Position numbers and translations under genes: made by a program
The notes under the pieces: generated by a model
Database searches by the model: none
What the model saw: the letters and a program-made list of their open reading frames with translations, nothing else
Told to the model about the DNA's origin: nothing
NCBI GenBank assembly: GCA_004297935.1
Contig: SCRE01000023.1
Location: 1-64,000 of the forward strand
Reading direction: 5' to 3'
DNA length: 64,000 nucleotides
Origin: Microbacteriaceae bacterium
GTDB taxonomy: Bacteria; Actinomycetota; Actinomycetes; Actinomycetales; Microbacteriaceae
In this document: positions 43,874-52,432 of the stretch, piece after piece
Position numbering within the stretch: position 1 is the first letter of the stretch
Layout: each line of letters opens with the position of its first letter

Positions 43874-44782
43874 ATGAACATGGAAAGCCTTGCAACAAAA
43901 AGCCCTGTGCGTGTCGGCTCGAGCAGGCCACACGGTGAGTCCCCAAAGCGAATCGCGAGGAAGACTCTTTGGCGCGCTGTAATTGTTCTGATCTGGGCAG
44001 GCGCGGCTTTTAATATCCTGCTCCTCGTGTGGATTGGGCTCTCCGGTCTTAAGACAACGAATGAGATCTTCAATCAACCGCTCGCTCTCCCGCGTATCTG
44101 GCGCTGGGACAATTTCGTCGTGGCATGGGGCGTGAGCAACTTTGGTCGCGCCATGCTCAATACGATCGTGCTGGTTGGCGCTACGGCGCTCACCACGGTG
44201 CTGCTTGCTGCACCGGCAGCTTATGCGCTCAGCAGGTTCCGAATCCGGGGCAGTTCGACGCTCCTCTTGGTCTTCGCTCTGGGCGTCGGAATCCCGGCAC
44301 AGGTCATCGTTCTTCCCCTGTACGTTGTGATGAATCAGATTGGCCTTGTGGACAGCCTTGCCGGGGTCTGGCTGCTGTATGTGGCGACGTCGCTTCCGTT
44401 CGCGGTCTTTTTCCTCGCGGGTTTCTTTACGTCGCTGCCTCGGGAAATCGAGGAGGCAGCATCGCTGGATGGGGCTTCGCCTGGTCGCACGTTCTGGCGG
44501 ATAATGCTCCCGCTCGCCCGATCGGGAGTGGTGACTTTACTGATCTTGAACATGATTCAGCACTGGGGTGAAACCATCATCGCGATCGTGTTCCTTCAGT
44601 CCACCGAGCACGAGACACTCTCGCTTGCGCTGCTCAAATTCCTGCAGCGTTTGCAGTACACAGGCGCCGATTGGGGCCAGCTATTCGCGGGCGTTGGCAT
44701 CGTGATTTTGCCGGTATTGATCCTGTATGTCTGGCTTGGCCGTCGAATTATTGAGGGTCTCACGCTTGGCGCCGGCAAGTAG
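43874..44782 (+). CDS. CUT1 sugar ABC transporter permease (MalG/UgpE-like)
   Basis: A 302-residue permease with six helices. N-terminal membrane segment is VIVLIWAGAAFNILLLVWIG, and the EAA loop is EEAASLDGASPGRTFWRIML followed by PLARSGVVTLLILNM. The start is ATG 43874 behind GAGGAGTTGCGC, 10 bp after the first permease stop. It forms the transmembrane dimer with its neighbour for uptake of the sulfated sugar inferred from context. Confidence 0.92.
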   Translation: MNMESLATKSPVRVGSSRPHGESPKRIARKTLWRAVIVLIWAGAAFNILLLVWIGLSGLKTTNEIFNQPLALPRIWRWDNFVVAWGVSNFGRAMLNTIVLVGATALTTVLLAAPAAYALSRFRIRGSSTLLLVFALGVGIPAQVIVLPLYVVMNQIGLVDSLAGVWLLYVATSLPFAVFFLAGFFTSLPREIEEAASLDGASPGRTFWRIMLPLARSGVVTLLILNMIQHWGETIIAIVFLQSTEHETLSLALLKFLQRLQYTGADWGQLFAGVGIVILPVLILYVWLGRRIIEGLTLGAGK

Positions 44783-44827
44783 TCGTTCGTCGTTGAAACA
44801 CACCTGCATCGAGAAGGAGAAAAGGAA

Positions 44828-46141
44828 ATGAAACATCGTATATGGGGCGCGACTGTTGCTGCCGGAGCGATTCTGCTCTTGAGTTCGTGCTCGCTGGTTG
44901 GGTCGAGCAGTGGAGGGGCGGAGAAGTCCAACTCTTTCACTTATTGGTCAATGTGGAGCAAAGGAGAACCCCAACAGGTCGCCCTCCAGAAGGCGATTGA
45001 CGAGTTCACGAAGAGTACCGGTATAAAGGTCGACGTACAGTGGGATGGTCGAAGCAACGTCACCAAAGTGGCGCCAACCTTGAACAGCGCGAAGAGCCCG
45101 GTAGACCTCATTGATGCGGCGCAGCGCAACATCGATTCGACTCTCGTGCAAACCGACCAGTACACGCCGCTCGGCGATGTCCTGAACTCGAAAATCCCAG
45201 GCGAAGCGAACAAGACCGTGGGCGAGGTGATCCCGAAGAACGACATCGACCTCGTGAGCAAAGGCGGCCAGCCATGGATGATTCCCTATGAAGTGATCAC
45301 GTCGGGATTCTGGTTCAACGGGGCGGCCCACCCGGAACTCGTGAGCAATCCTCCAAGAACGTGGGATCAACTCATCGACGTCCTACAGAAATACAAGGAC
45401 GCTACCGGGCGAGGGCCACTGGCACTTGATGGCGACATCGCGAACTACAACCTCTACTACTACGCGGAGTTAGCGGTACGCAACACCGGGCCCGGCCAGC
45501 TCAATAAAGCAGCGGGAGACAAGAGCGGCAACGCTTTCAAGGCACCCTCTTTCAAGAAGGCCGCCGAAGAAGTCCAGCAACTTGTCAAAGGAGGATACTT
45601 CGCCACGGGTTACTCAAGCAGCAAATGGCCGGCTCTTCAGCAGCAGTGGGCACAAGGAAAATCAGAATTGGACTACAACGGGACGTGGATTCCCCACGAG
45701 AGTGCCGCATATGCAGCAAAGGGATTCGAGTACCACATGTTCCCGATGCCGGCCGTGAAGGCGGGAGGCGATGTCTCACCCGACGTGTCCTTCATCGGCT
45801 TCGGAATTCCCAAGAAAGCAACTCATGCCGATGCGGCCAAGAAGTTCATCGCTTATTTCATGAACAAAGAGCGACTCGGTCGTATCTCCTCGATTGCGAC
45901 CAATCTGACCCCTCGTACGGACATCCCAGTGCCGACGCAGCTGTCCGACGCCAAGCAGCTCATCGACTCGGCCACCAAGATCCACGGCCAATTCGACGGA
46001 ATTGAAAGTGATTACGGCGACTGGACGACCAAGGTGCTCATTCCGCTGGTAAACAGCCTCATATTCGGCACCATCGATGCTGACACGTTCTCGGCGGAGC
46101 TCCCCAAGCAGAGTGCCCAGTACTGGAGCAACAATGGCTGA
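44828..46141 (+). CDS. Family 1 extracellular sugar-binding lipoprotein
   Basis: A 437-residue ABC substrate-binding protein. The signal peptide is AAGAILLLSSCSLVGSSSGG with lipobox LSSC. The SBP_bac_1 fold follows: SFTYWSMWSKGEPQQVALQK, VDLIDAAQRNIDSTLVQTDQ, QPWMIPYEVITSGFWFNG and the hinge-side VSFIGFGIPKKATHADAAKK. It binds the imported oligosaccharide or sulfated monosaccharide outside the membrane. ATG 44828 has GAGAAGGAGAAAAGGAA. Its end overlaps the next gene by eight bases. Confidence 0.94.
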   Translation: MKHRIWGATVAAGAILLLSSCSLVGSSSGGAEKSNSFTYWSMWSKGEPQQVALQKAIDEFTKSTGIKVDVQWDGRSNVTKVAPTLNSAKSPVDLIDAAQRNIDSTLVQTDQYTPLGDVLNSKIPGEANKTVGEVIPKNDIDLVSKGGQPWMIPYEVITSGFWFNGAAHPELVSNPPRTWDQLIDVLQKYKDATGRGPLALDGDIANYNLYYYAELAVRNTGPGQLNKAAGDKSGNAFKAPSFKKAAEEVQQLVKGGYFATGYSSSKWPALQQQWAQGKSELDYNGTWIPHESAAYAAKGFEYHMFPMPAVKAGGDVSPDVSFIGFGIPKKATHADAAKKFIAYFMNKERLGRISSIATNLTPRTDIPVPTQLSDAKQLIDSATKIHGQFDGIESDYGDWTTKVLIPLVNSLIFGTIDADTFSAELPKQSAQYWSNNG

Positions 46142-47207
46142 TCTGCCGGCGATACGCTTCAGCAACCCCGCGGGGGCGACAATGCGCGTTGGCTTCATCG
46201 GGGGTGGGCAAAGGGGCCGACTGTTCGCTGGCCTGATGAGTCGGCACTCGGATGTCGAAGTCGTCGGAGTCTATGACCCTTCAGAGGCGTCTGCGAAGGC
46301 GTTCGCAGACGCGACATCCTCCGCCTCATTCGGTACCGCAGAGAGTCTCATGACCGAAGGGCTTGAAGCCGTGGTCGTCGCGACACCGGACCACCTTCAT
46401 CTGGACGCCGCCCTCGCGGCGGTCCAAGCGTGCAGTGCGGTCCTGGTAGAAAAGCCTCTAGCGACCTCGGCGTCCGATGCGCGGCAAATTCGCGACGCCG
46501 CGGTAGCGAACGGATGCAGCGTGTCGCTTGCCTACCTCAACAGATGGCACCCTGCGTTCGCTCGCGTCCTGCAAGATGCCAACACCGGCGCATTTGGCCG
46601 CGTCCTGTTCCAGAACGCACGTCTGAGTAACAGTGTCCGTGTCCCCACCAAGATGCTGGGCTGGGCGGCCGCCTCGTCGCCGGGATGGTTCCTGATGCCA
46701 CACAGCCTTGATCTCGTGACCGCAATTGCCCCCCGAGGGCGGACAACGGTTCGTGCCGTAGGACATCGAGGTCTGCTCGCATCGAGGGGGGTCGACACGT
46801 GGGATGGGCTGCAGGCCGTCATCGGATTCATGGATGGCTCTTCAGCGCTGGTCGAGTCGCTTTGGGTATTGCCGGAGAACCTGCCCAGCGCCGTCCGGTT
46901 CGGGCTTGAGGTCATCGGCGAGTCAGGGATGGCGGTAGTAGACGACTCGGTGCAGGGTATCGAGGAATATGGCGACTCGACCGAGTTTCCACGTGTGCTA
47001 GTCGGTGACGTGGCGGGGGTCCCGTCTGGCCCGAACGTGCTGATGCTCGACGCATTCGTGCAATCTCTCCGCGACGGAGTTGCGCGCCTTCCTGACGCAG
47101 ACGACGGACTCTGGGTGACTCAGATCATCGAGGCAATCCATACCTCGGCTGACGAGCGCGTCGACATCGGCGTGGAACCTGACGATGCTCGCGTTGCCTG
47201 TTATTGA
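46134..47207 (+). CDS. Gfo/Idh/MocA-family oxidoreductase
   Basis: A 357-residue NAD(P)-dependent sugar oxidoreductase. The Rossmann motif is RVGFIGGGQRGRLFAGL, with the dinucleotide edge VVGVYDP. EKPLATSASDARQIRD carries the conserved EKP lysine, and the C-terminal domain has LAYLNRWHPAFARVLQDA. Such enzymes oxidise sugars at C1, C3 or C5, for example before unusual glycosidic cleavage. ATG 46134 (GGAGCAACA upstream) overlaps the binding-protein gene; ATG at 46182 is an alternative that starts right at the Rossmann fold. It likely processes the sugar released by the sulfatases. Confidence 0.9.
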   Translation: MADLPAIRFSNPAGATMRVGFIGGGQRGRLFAGLMSRHSDVEVVGVYDPSEASAKAFADATSSASFGTAESLMTEGLEAVVVATPDHLHLDAALAAVQACSAVLVEKPLATSASDARQIRDAAVANGCSVSLAYLNRWHPAFARVLQDANTGAFGRVLFQNARLSNSVRVPTKMLGWAAASSPGWFLMPHSLDLVTAIAPRGRTTVRAVGHRGLLASRGVDTWDGLQAVIGFMDGSSALVESLWVLPENLPSAVRFGLEVIGESGMAVVDDSVQGIEEYGDSTEFPRVLVGDVAGVPSGPNVLMLDAFVQSLRDGVARLPDADDGLWVTQIIEAIHTSADERVDIGVEPDDARVACY

Positions 47208-47327
47208 CCAGTAGCGGGGCAACCCGATCTGCCGAAGCAAGAAGGAAGTGTGTGATTGCAAACGTTGACAAACCTGCGCCAGGGGCGCACTGATGGACCG
47301 TGCTCCGGGCTGATCCGGAGGCCATGA
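47208..47327. other. Intergenic gap within the importer operon
   Basis: These 120 bases separate the dehydrogenase from the second sulfatase. No gene is visible. It is long enough for an internal promoter, but I see no clear one. Confidence 0.4.
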
Positions 47328-48902
47328 ATGAGCGACTCTCCCGGCCCGCCGAACATCCTGCTGGTGATGTGCGACCAGCTATCCGCGTTGGCTACGTCTC
47401 CATACGGCAATGCAGACGTTATCACCCCGAATGTGGAGGCACTCGCCAAACGTGGCACCACGTTCGAGAACGCGTACTGCAATGCTCCCTTGTGCGCCCC
47501 ATCACGTGCATCGATGATGACGGGTCGACTTCCGGACAGCATCCCCGTTCATGACAACTTCGAAGAACTCCCGGCGAGCGTTCCAACCTTCGCGCATCAC
47601 TTACGTCGCGCGGGTTATCGGACCATTCTGAGCGGGAAAATGCACTTCGTCGGTCCGGATCAGCTCCATGGCTTTGAAGAGCGACTCACGACTGATATTT
47701 ACCCTGCCGACCTCCAAGGCGCACAGGATTGGCAGACCTTAGGCGATCCGCCCCGGCCGCCAAAGGCGAAAACGTCCGGCTACTATATGGCGCACATGAT
47801 TGCTGAATCCGGACCGGTTCCATGGTCCGCGCAACTCGATTATGACGAGGAGGTCCATTTTCGCGCCCTCGAGCGTATACGTCAGCTCTCACGGCGCGGC
47901 GACGCGTGTGATCCATGGTTGATGTGCGTTTCTTACACGCAGCCCCACGACCCCTATGCGCCCGCGCAGGAGTACTGGGATATGTATGACGGCCGAGAAC
48001 TGGCGCTGCCGGATCCTGCCCCTGCCGGCTATCGGGAAACAGCCTGGGACACCTGGGTCAATGCCTTTCAGGGCGTCGATATCGCATCACCGACCCCGCA
48101 CGACGTCTCCAGAGCGAGGCGCGCGTACTACGCTATGACAACCTACATCGATCAGAAGCTGGGCGAACTCCAGGCAGAATTAAGACGGTTCGGCGCGCTT
48201 GAGAATACCGTCGTCATTTTTTTGAGTGATCATGGCGACATGATGGGTGAGCACGGGATGTTCTTCAAAAGGACGTTCCGAGAGTGGTCGGCTCGCATCC
48301 CGCTCATATTTGCTGGCCCGGGAATAGCCCCCAACATTCGAGTCACCCACACCGTGTCACTCGTTGATCTTTTGCCTACACTCCTGGGGTTGGCAGGCTT
48401 AGAGAAAGAGCCAAGTGCGGCTTGCGACCCGTGCCCAGGCGCCGACATCCTGTCGGCGCCTGGGCAGCAGAACGAACAGGGAGATCAAGGAACCGCGATC
48501 ATCGAATACAGCGGTAACGGCACGATCGCTCCGACTCGCACCGTTGTCAGGGGTAGACACAAGTACGTGTACGTGCACGGCGAGGAAGAGCTTCTGTTCG
48601 ACCTCAGCGTCGATCCGCAGGAATGGAACAACCTAGCGCAGAACCCCGACCGGCAAGAACTGTTAGGAGAACTGCGCGAGGCCTGCATGACGGGCTGGTC
48701 TCCGGACGAAACGTTGGAACGCGTTCTCATGAGTCAGAGGGTCCGAATATTCCTTAACGAGTCTTTATCCGCTGGTCTTTACCAGCCATGGGACTATGAG
48801 CCTGTCTTCGACGCATCACGGATGCACGTCCGTCGCCCCGCTGGTCCAATCTGGGATCGGAGCTACAGTGATCAATCCAACCCAGTGGAAGGTGCTCGAT
48901 AG
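47328..48902 (+). CDS. Choline-sulfatase-like formylglycine sulfatase
   Basis: A 524-residue sulfatase. The active-site signature is CAPSRASMMTGRLP (Cys to formylglycine). Metal ligands are in ILLVMCDQLSALA and VVIFLSDHGDMMGEHGMFFK. The C-terminal part RVRIFLNESLSAGLYQPWDY and EPVFDASRMHVRRPAGP resembles the choline-sulfatase C-terminal extension. In this operon the substrate is more probably a sugar sulfate. ATG 47328 is preceded by CCGGAGGCC. Oddly, a perfect 16-bp hairpin (48432-48466) lies in the coding sequence at CDPCPGADILSAPGQQ, a variable loop. No signal peptide is seen. Confidence 0.92.
   Translation: MSDSPGPPNILLVMCDQLSALATSPYGNADVITPNVEALAKRGTTFENAYCNAPLCAPSRASMMTGRLPDSIPVHDNFEELPASVPTFAHHLRRAGYRTILSGKMHFVGPDQLHGFEERLTTDIYPADLQGAQDWQTLGDPPRPPKAKTSGYYMAHMIAESGPVPWSAQLDYDEEVHFRALERIRQLSRRGDACDPWLMCVSYTQPHDPYAPAQEYWDMYDGRELALPDPAPAGYRETAWDTWVNAFQGVDIASPTPHDVSRARRAYYAMTTYIDQKLGELQAELRRFGALENTVVIFLSDHGDMMGEHGMFFKRTFREWSARIPLIFAGPGIAPNIRVTHTVSLVDLLPTLLGLAGLEKEPSAACDPCPGADILSAPGQQNEQGDQGTAIIEYSGNGTIAPTRTVVRGRHKYVYVHGEEELLFDLSVDPQEWNNLAQNPDRQELLGELREACMTGWSPDETLERVLMSQRVRIFLNESLSAGLYQPWDYEPVFDASRMHVRRPAGPIWDRSYSDQSNPVEGAR
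48432..48466. repeat. Perfect 16-bp inverted repeat with 3-nt loop inside a sulfatase gene
   Basis: TGCCCAGGCGCCGACA, loop TCC, TGTCGGCGCCTGGGCA. All 16 pairs are Watson-Crick and mostly G-C, so the RNA hairpin would be very stable in mid-transcript. It is not followed by T residues. It encodes a loop segment rich in C, P and G, so it could be a small palindromic insertion tolerated by the protein. Confidence 0.9.
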
Positions 48903-49005
48903 AAAGTGCTTAACCTGGATCCACCGGCCGGGTTGGTTGGCAGGCAGCCTACAATTCGGGGGGACTGGATCTGTTGCGGGTACGGCGCGCTAGAGTCGAA
49001 GCGCC
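48903..49005. other. Right junction of the sulfatase island
   Basis: About 100 bases between the sulfatase stop and moaE. Composition changes from the less GC-rich island to the GC-rich molybdenum genes. No direct repeat with the left junction (39.8-40.1 kb) was found by eye. CGGCGCGC-type sequence and a weak ribosome-binding site precede moaE. Confidence 0.4.
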
Positions 49006-49425
49006 ATGACTGATCCCGTACCGCTCGCTCTCATCACAGGCGACCCCATCGACGAAGCCGCGATCCGGGCCGCGGTGGAGGCTCCCGATTGCGGCGCGGT
49101 CGTGCTGTTCTGCGGGGTCGTGCGCAACCACGACGTCGGCCGGTCGGTGCTCGCGCTGGATTACCAGGCGCATCCGGATGCCCAGCGCTTCCTCGCGGAA
49201 TGCTGCACAAGCATCACCGAGCAGACCGGGCGCACCGTGGCCGCCGCGCACCGGGTCGGCAGTCTGACGATCGGGGATGTCGCGCTCTACGCGGCGGCAT
49301 CCGCTCCGCACCGCGCCGAGGCGTTCGATGCGTGTCAGCGACTGGTCGAACTGATCAAGCACACGGTGCCGATCTGGAAGCGCCAGCGCTTCACCGACGG
49401 AACCTCGGAGTGGGTCGGGCTGTAG
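49006..49425 (+). CDS. moaE: Molybdopterin synthase catalytic subunit
   Basis: A 139-residue protein that converts precursor Z (cPMP) to molybdopterin with thiocarboxylated MoaD. Conserved segments are CGAVVLFCGVVRNHDVGRSV, LDYQAHPDAQ, AAHRVGSLTIGDVAL, VAASAPHRAEAF-like AAASAPHRAEAFDACQRLVE, and the catalytic lysine region IKHTVPIWKRQRFTDGTSEW. Length is normal. MoaD and MoaC are not in the window. Confidence 0.94.
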   Translation: MTDPVPLALITGDPIDEAAIRAAVEAPDCGAVVLFCGVVRNHDVGRSVLALDYQAHPDAQRFLAECCTSITEQTGRTVAAAHRVGSLTIGDVALYAAASAPHRAEAFDACQRLVELIKHTVPIWKRQRFTDGTSEWVGL

Positions 49426-49466
49426 TCCCGCCCCGGTCGGGCCGCCGTTGCGGCCCGACACACACG

Positions 49467-50543
49467 TCAGCCGCCGATGTAGGACATCTCGATCTTCTTG
49501 CGCCGCGCCCGCAAGCCAGGCGTGAGCGAACTGCGCAGCTCGGAATACCGGTCGGTGCGGGCCGCCCAGAGCCCCGCGATCGCATCCGAGAGCTCCCGGT
49601 CGCTGCAACCGCCGCGCATGAGTCCGCGCAGATCGTGCCCGCTGGAGGCGAACAGGCAGGTGAACACCTTGCCCTCGGTCGAGATCCTGGCCCGATTGCA
49701 GGTGGAGCAGAACGGATGCGAGACACTCGAGATCACGCCGATCTCGCCGCTGCCGTCGCGATAGCGCCAGCGCGCGGCGGTCTCGCCCTGGTAGGTCGGA
49801 TCGATCGGCTCGAGCGGCATTTCGGCGTCGATGAGACTCACGATCTCGTCGGAGCGCACCACCTCGCGCAGCTGCCAGCCGTTGGTCGTGCCAACGTCCA
49901 TGTACTCGATGAACCGCAGCACATAGGGTGTGCCCTTGAAGTACCGGGCCATCTCCAGGATGTCCTGGTCGTTCTGGCCTTTCTTGACCACCATGTTGAT
50001 CTTGATCGGTCCGAGGCCGACGTCGTGCGCGACCTGAAGTCCGTGCAGAATCTTCTCCAGCGGAAAGTTCACGTCGTTCATGCGCCGGAAGGTCGCATCG
50101 TCCAGCGAGTCGACGGAGACCGTGATGCGCTGCAGGCCGGCATCTTTGAGCGACTGCGCTTTGACCGCCAGCGCGGATCCGTTCGTCGTCAACGCGATGT
50201 CGAGCGGATGCCCGTCCAGCGTGCGCAATTCGCTCAGCATCGCCACCAGCTCTTCGAGGTTCTTGCGCAGCAGCGGTTCGCCGCCGGTCAGTCGTACCTT
50301 GTGCACGCCGTGGCCGATGGCGACTCGGACGATGCGGGCGATCTCCTCGAACGTCAGCAGCTCTTCGCGGGGCATGAAGGCATAGTCTCGTCCGAAGATC
50401 TCCTTCGGCATGCAGTACACGCAACGGAAGTTGCACCGATCCGTCACCGAGATCCGCAGATCACGCAACGGCCTGCCCAGGCGGTCCGCAAGCGTCCCAG
50501 CGGAGCCTGCGGCCGCAGTCAGCGGGTCGAGCGTGCCGATCAT
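49467..50543 (-). CDS. moaA: GTP 3',8-cyclase (radical SAM)
   Basis: A 358-residue enzyme starting Mo-cofactor synthesis from GTP. The radical-SAM cluster ligands are in [14 protein letters not shown], the second 4Fe-4S cluster in [13 protein letters not shown] and VFTCLFAS, and the essential C-terminal GG is present (MSYIGG). [13 protein letters not shown] and TTNGSAL are the SAM-binding parts. ATG 50543 gives [13 protein letters not shown]; the 67 extra codons of the track ORF are not family-like. It is convergent with moaE. Confidence 0.95.
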   Translation of the reverse strand: MIGTLDPLTAAAGSAGTLADRLGRPLRDLRISVTDRCNFRCVYCMPKEIFGRDYAFMPREELLTFEEIARIVRVAIGHGVHKVRLTGGEPLLRKNLEELVAMLSELRTLDGHPLDIALTTNGSALAVKAQSLKDAGLQRITVSVDSLDDATFRRMNDVNFPLEKILHGLQVAHDVGLGPIKINMVVKKGQNDQDILEMARYFKGTPYVLRFIEYMDVGTTNGWQLREVVRSDEIVSLIDAEMPLEPIDPTYQGETAARWRYRDGSGEIGVISSVSHPFCSTCNRARISTEGKVFTCLFASSGHDLRGLMRGGCSDRELSDAIAGLWAARTDRYSELRSSLTPGLRARRKKIEMSYIGG

Positions 50544-50731
50544 GACGGGTGCCTCGTCTTCTCTCGCGTGCGGGTGGGAGCCTTGGATCGGCCGGCGCCA
50601 CCCGAAGAATTCGTGATCCTGGCTATATCCACCGTAACCCCACGCCAACCTCCGAGCGACGTTCCGGGATAACCGATTCCGAAGCGGTGCCCATGGTCCG
50701 AGCATAGCCAGCGCAACATCATTTCTGCTAG

Positions 50732-50757
50732 TTTTAGAGCACACCGTTCCTCTAAAA
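50732..50757. promoter_or_regulatory. 8-bp dyad upstream of the OsmC gene
   Basis: TTTTAGAG and CTCTAAAA face each other across 10 bases, ending 13 bp before the osmC start. AT-rich dyads of this kind are typical of MarR/OhrR-type redox repressors that control OsmC/Ohr genes. No ohrR gene is adjacent. Confidence 0.45.
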
Positions 50758-50770
50758 GAAAGCGAGTGTC

Positions 50771-51214
50771 ATGAGCATCGCAGCACGTACGGCCGAAACC
50801 GTCTGGACCGGGTCTCTCACAGCCGGAAGCGGGGTAGTGACCGGCGCGACCGGCGGTCTTGGCGAGCTGCCGGTGACCTGGGTCGCGCGCACCGAGCAGC
50901 CGGATGGCAAGACCTCCCCCGAGGAGCTCGCGGCCGCGGCGCACTCGTCCTGCTACTCGATGGCGCTGTCGCTCACCCTCGGCGAGCACAAGCTGACGCC
51001 GACGAAGCTGACCGTATCGTCGACCGTCACCTTGGATGCCGTCGACGGTGTCCCGACCATCGTGTCCGCCGATATCACGGTCGCCGCGGTCGTACCCGGC
51101 GTCGATGACGCGACCTTCCAGTCGATCGTCGCGGAGGCATCCGCGCTCTGCCCGATCTCGCGTCTGTTCGCCGGCACGGCGATCAGCGTGACGGCGGAAC
51201 TCGCAGCCGCGTAA
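50771..51214 (+). CDS. OsmC-family peroxiredoxin-like protein
   Basis: A 147-residue OsmC/Ohr-fold protein that reduces organic hydroperoxides in the cytoplasm, typically with lipoyl proteins. The two redox cysteines are in AHSSCYSMALSL and ALCPISRLFAG, and the catalytic Glu is in KTSPEELAAAA. The GELPVTWVARTE and NVPVTVEA-like SVTAELAAA ends fit OsmC more than Ohr. AAGAAAGCGAG precedes ATG 50771. Confidence 0.9.
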   Translation: MSIAARTAETVWTGSLTAGSGVVTGATGGLGELPVTWVARTEQPDGKTSPEELAAAAHSSCYSMALSLTLGEHKLTPTKLTVSSTVTLDAVDGVPTIVSADITVAAVVPGVDDATFQSIVAEASALCPISRLFAGTAISVTAELAAA

Positions 51215-51298
51215 TACGCAGCAGTCTTGCCCACGCCGCCAGATGACTCTCCTCGCCCCCTGGATCGGTCATCTGGCGGCCCATTGGGAACCGCGATT

Positions 51299-52432
51299 TC
51301 ACACGTCGTTGCGCTCGAGCACACGGATGCTCACGGCTGCCGGTTCGATCCACGCGCTCAACTGAACACCGGGTTGCAGTTGGAGGTCGATGGCGGCAGC
51401 CGGCGGCAGCTCGACGATCAGGTCCGGCTCCTCGACCAGGCGAACCCGGATGCCGCCCGCGGCCGGCTCGAGCGCGCCGACCGTGACGATGAATTGATTC
51501 GGGCGGGAGCCGGCTTCGCTCAGCGCTCGTACCCGGATGGCCGACGGTGCGAACACGGCGGACACGGCGTGGCCGGCCGGCACGCGCTCGCCTGCGACGA
51601 ATTGCCCGCGTACGACGTTGCCGTTGAGGCGTCGCACGCCGCCGGCTCCGTCCGACACGCCGGTGAGCAGGTTGACACCGACAAGTGCGGCGATGAACTG
51701 GTTCTTCGGGTGTGCGAGCACACGAGACATCGGCCCATCGTCGATGATGTGCCCCTCCTGCAGGATCGCACAGCGGTCGGCCAGCGCGATCGCATCCAGA
51801 ACATCGTGCGTGACGATGATCGTCGTCGTGCCGGCTTCCCGCAGGCGCTCCGCAAGCAGCCGCCGCACGTGGGCGGCGGTTTGCACGTCGAGTGCGGCCA
51901 GCGGCTCGTCCAGGAGCAGCACGTCGGGCCGTGCTGCCAGCGCACGGGCAATCGCGACGCGCTGCTGCTGGCCGCCGGACAAGGCTGCCGGCTTGCGCGC
52001 CCCGAACTCTGCGAGGTCGACAGCGCTCAACCACTCCGCGGCATCGCGCAGCGCCTCCTGCCGGGGCATGCCTTGCGCGCGTCGCCCGAAGGCCACATTC
52101 TCCAGGGCGTTCAGATGCGGAAACAACAGCGGCTCCTGGCTGAGGAGCCCGATCCGGCGTCTTTCTGGTGGCACGGCGACGATGCGAGCCGATGTCGTTC
52201 GCCGGGTGACCGTTCGCCCCGCCACGGTGACTGTGCCCGATGCCGGCACGATCAGCCCGCTCAGGGCGGCCAGCAGCGTCGACTTGCCCGCGCCGTTCGG
52301 ACCGAGCAGAGCGACGGTCTCGCCGTCGCCGACCATGAGTTCTACATCGAGCGTGAACGCGCCGCGCGTGACGACGAGTTCCGCCTGCAGCGCGGGCGCA
52401 GGTTGCAGCCCAGCCGCCACCGCGCCGCTCAT
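51299..52432 (-). CDS. modC: Molybdate ABC transporter ATP-binding protein
   Basis: A 377-residue ATPase. The ABC domain has Walker A GPNGAGKSTLLAAL, Q-loop LSQEPLLFPHL, signature LSGGQQQRVAIARAL, Walker B VLLLDEPLAALD and H-loop VTHDVLD. The C-terminal third (residues about 250-370) is the TOBE regulatory domain of ModC, with FAPSAIRVRAL and LEPAAGGIRVRLVEEPDLIV. The start overlaps modB by ATGA. With modA and modB it imports molybdate. Confidence 0.93.
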   Translation of the reverse strand: MSGAVAAGLQPAPALQAELVVTRGAFTLDVELMVGDGETVALLGPNGAGKSTLLAALSGLIVPASGTVTVAGRTVTRRTTSARIVAVPPERRRIGLLSQEPLLFPHLNALENVAFGRRAQGMPRQEALRDAAEWLSAVDLAEFGARKPAALSGGQQQRVAIARALAARPDVLLLDEPLAALDVQTAAHVRRLLAERLREAGTTTIIVTHDVLDAIALADRCAILQEGHIIDDGPMSRVLAHPKNQFIAALVGVNLLTGVSDGAGGVRRLNGNVVRGQFVAGERVPAGHAVSAVFAPSAIRVRALSEAGSRPNQFIVTVGALEPAAGGIRVRLVEEPDLIVELPPAAAIDLQLQPGVQLSAWIEPAAVSIRVLERNDV

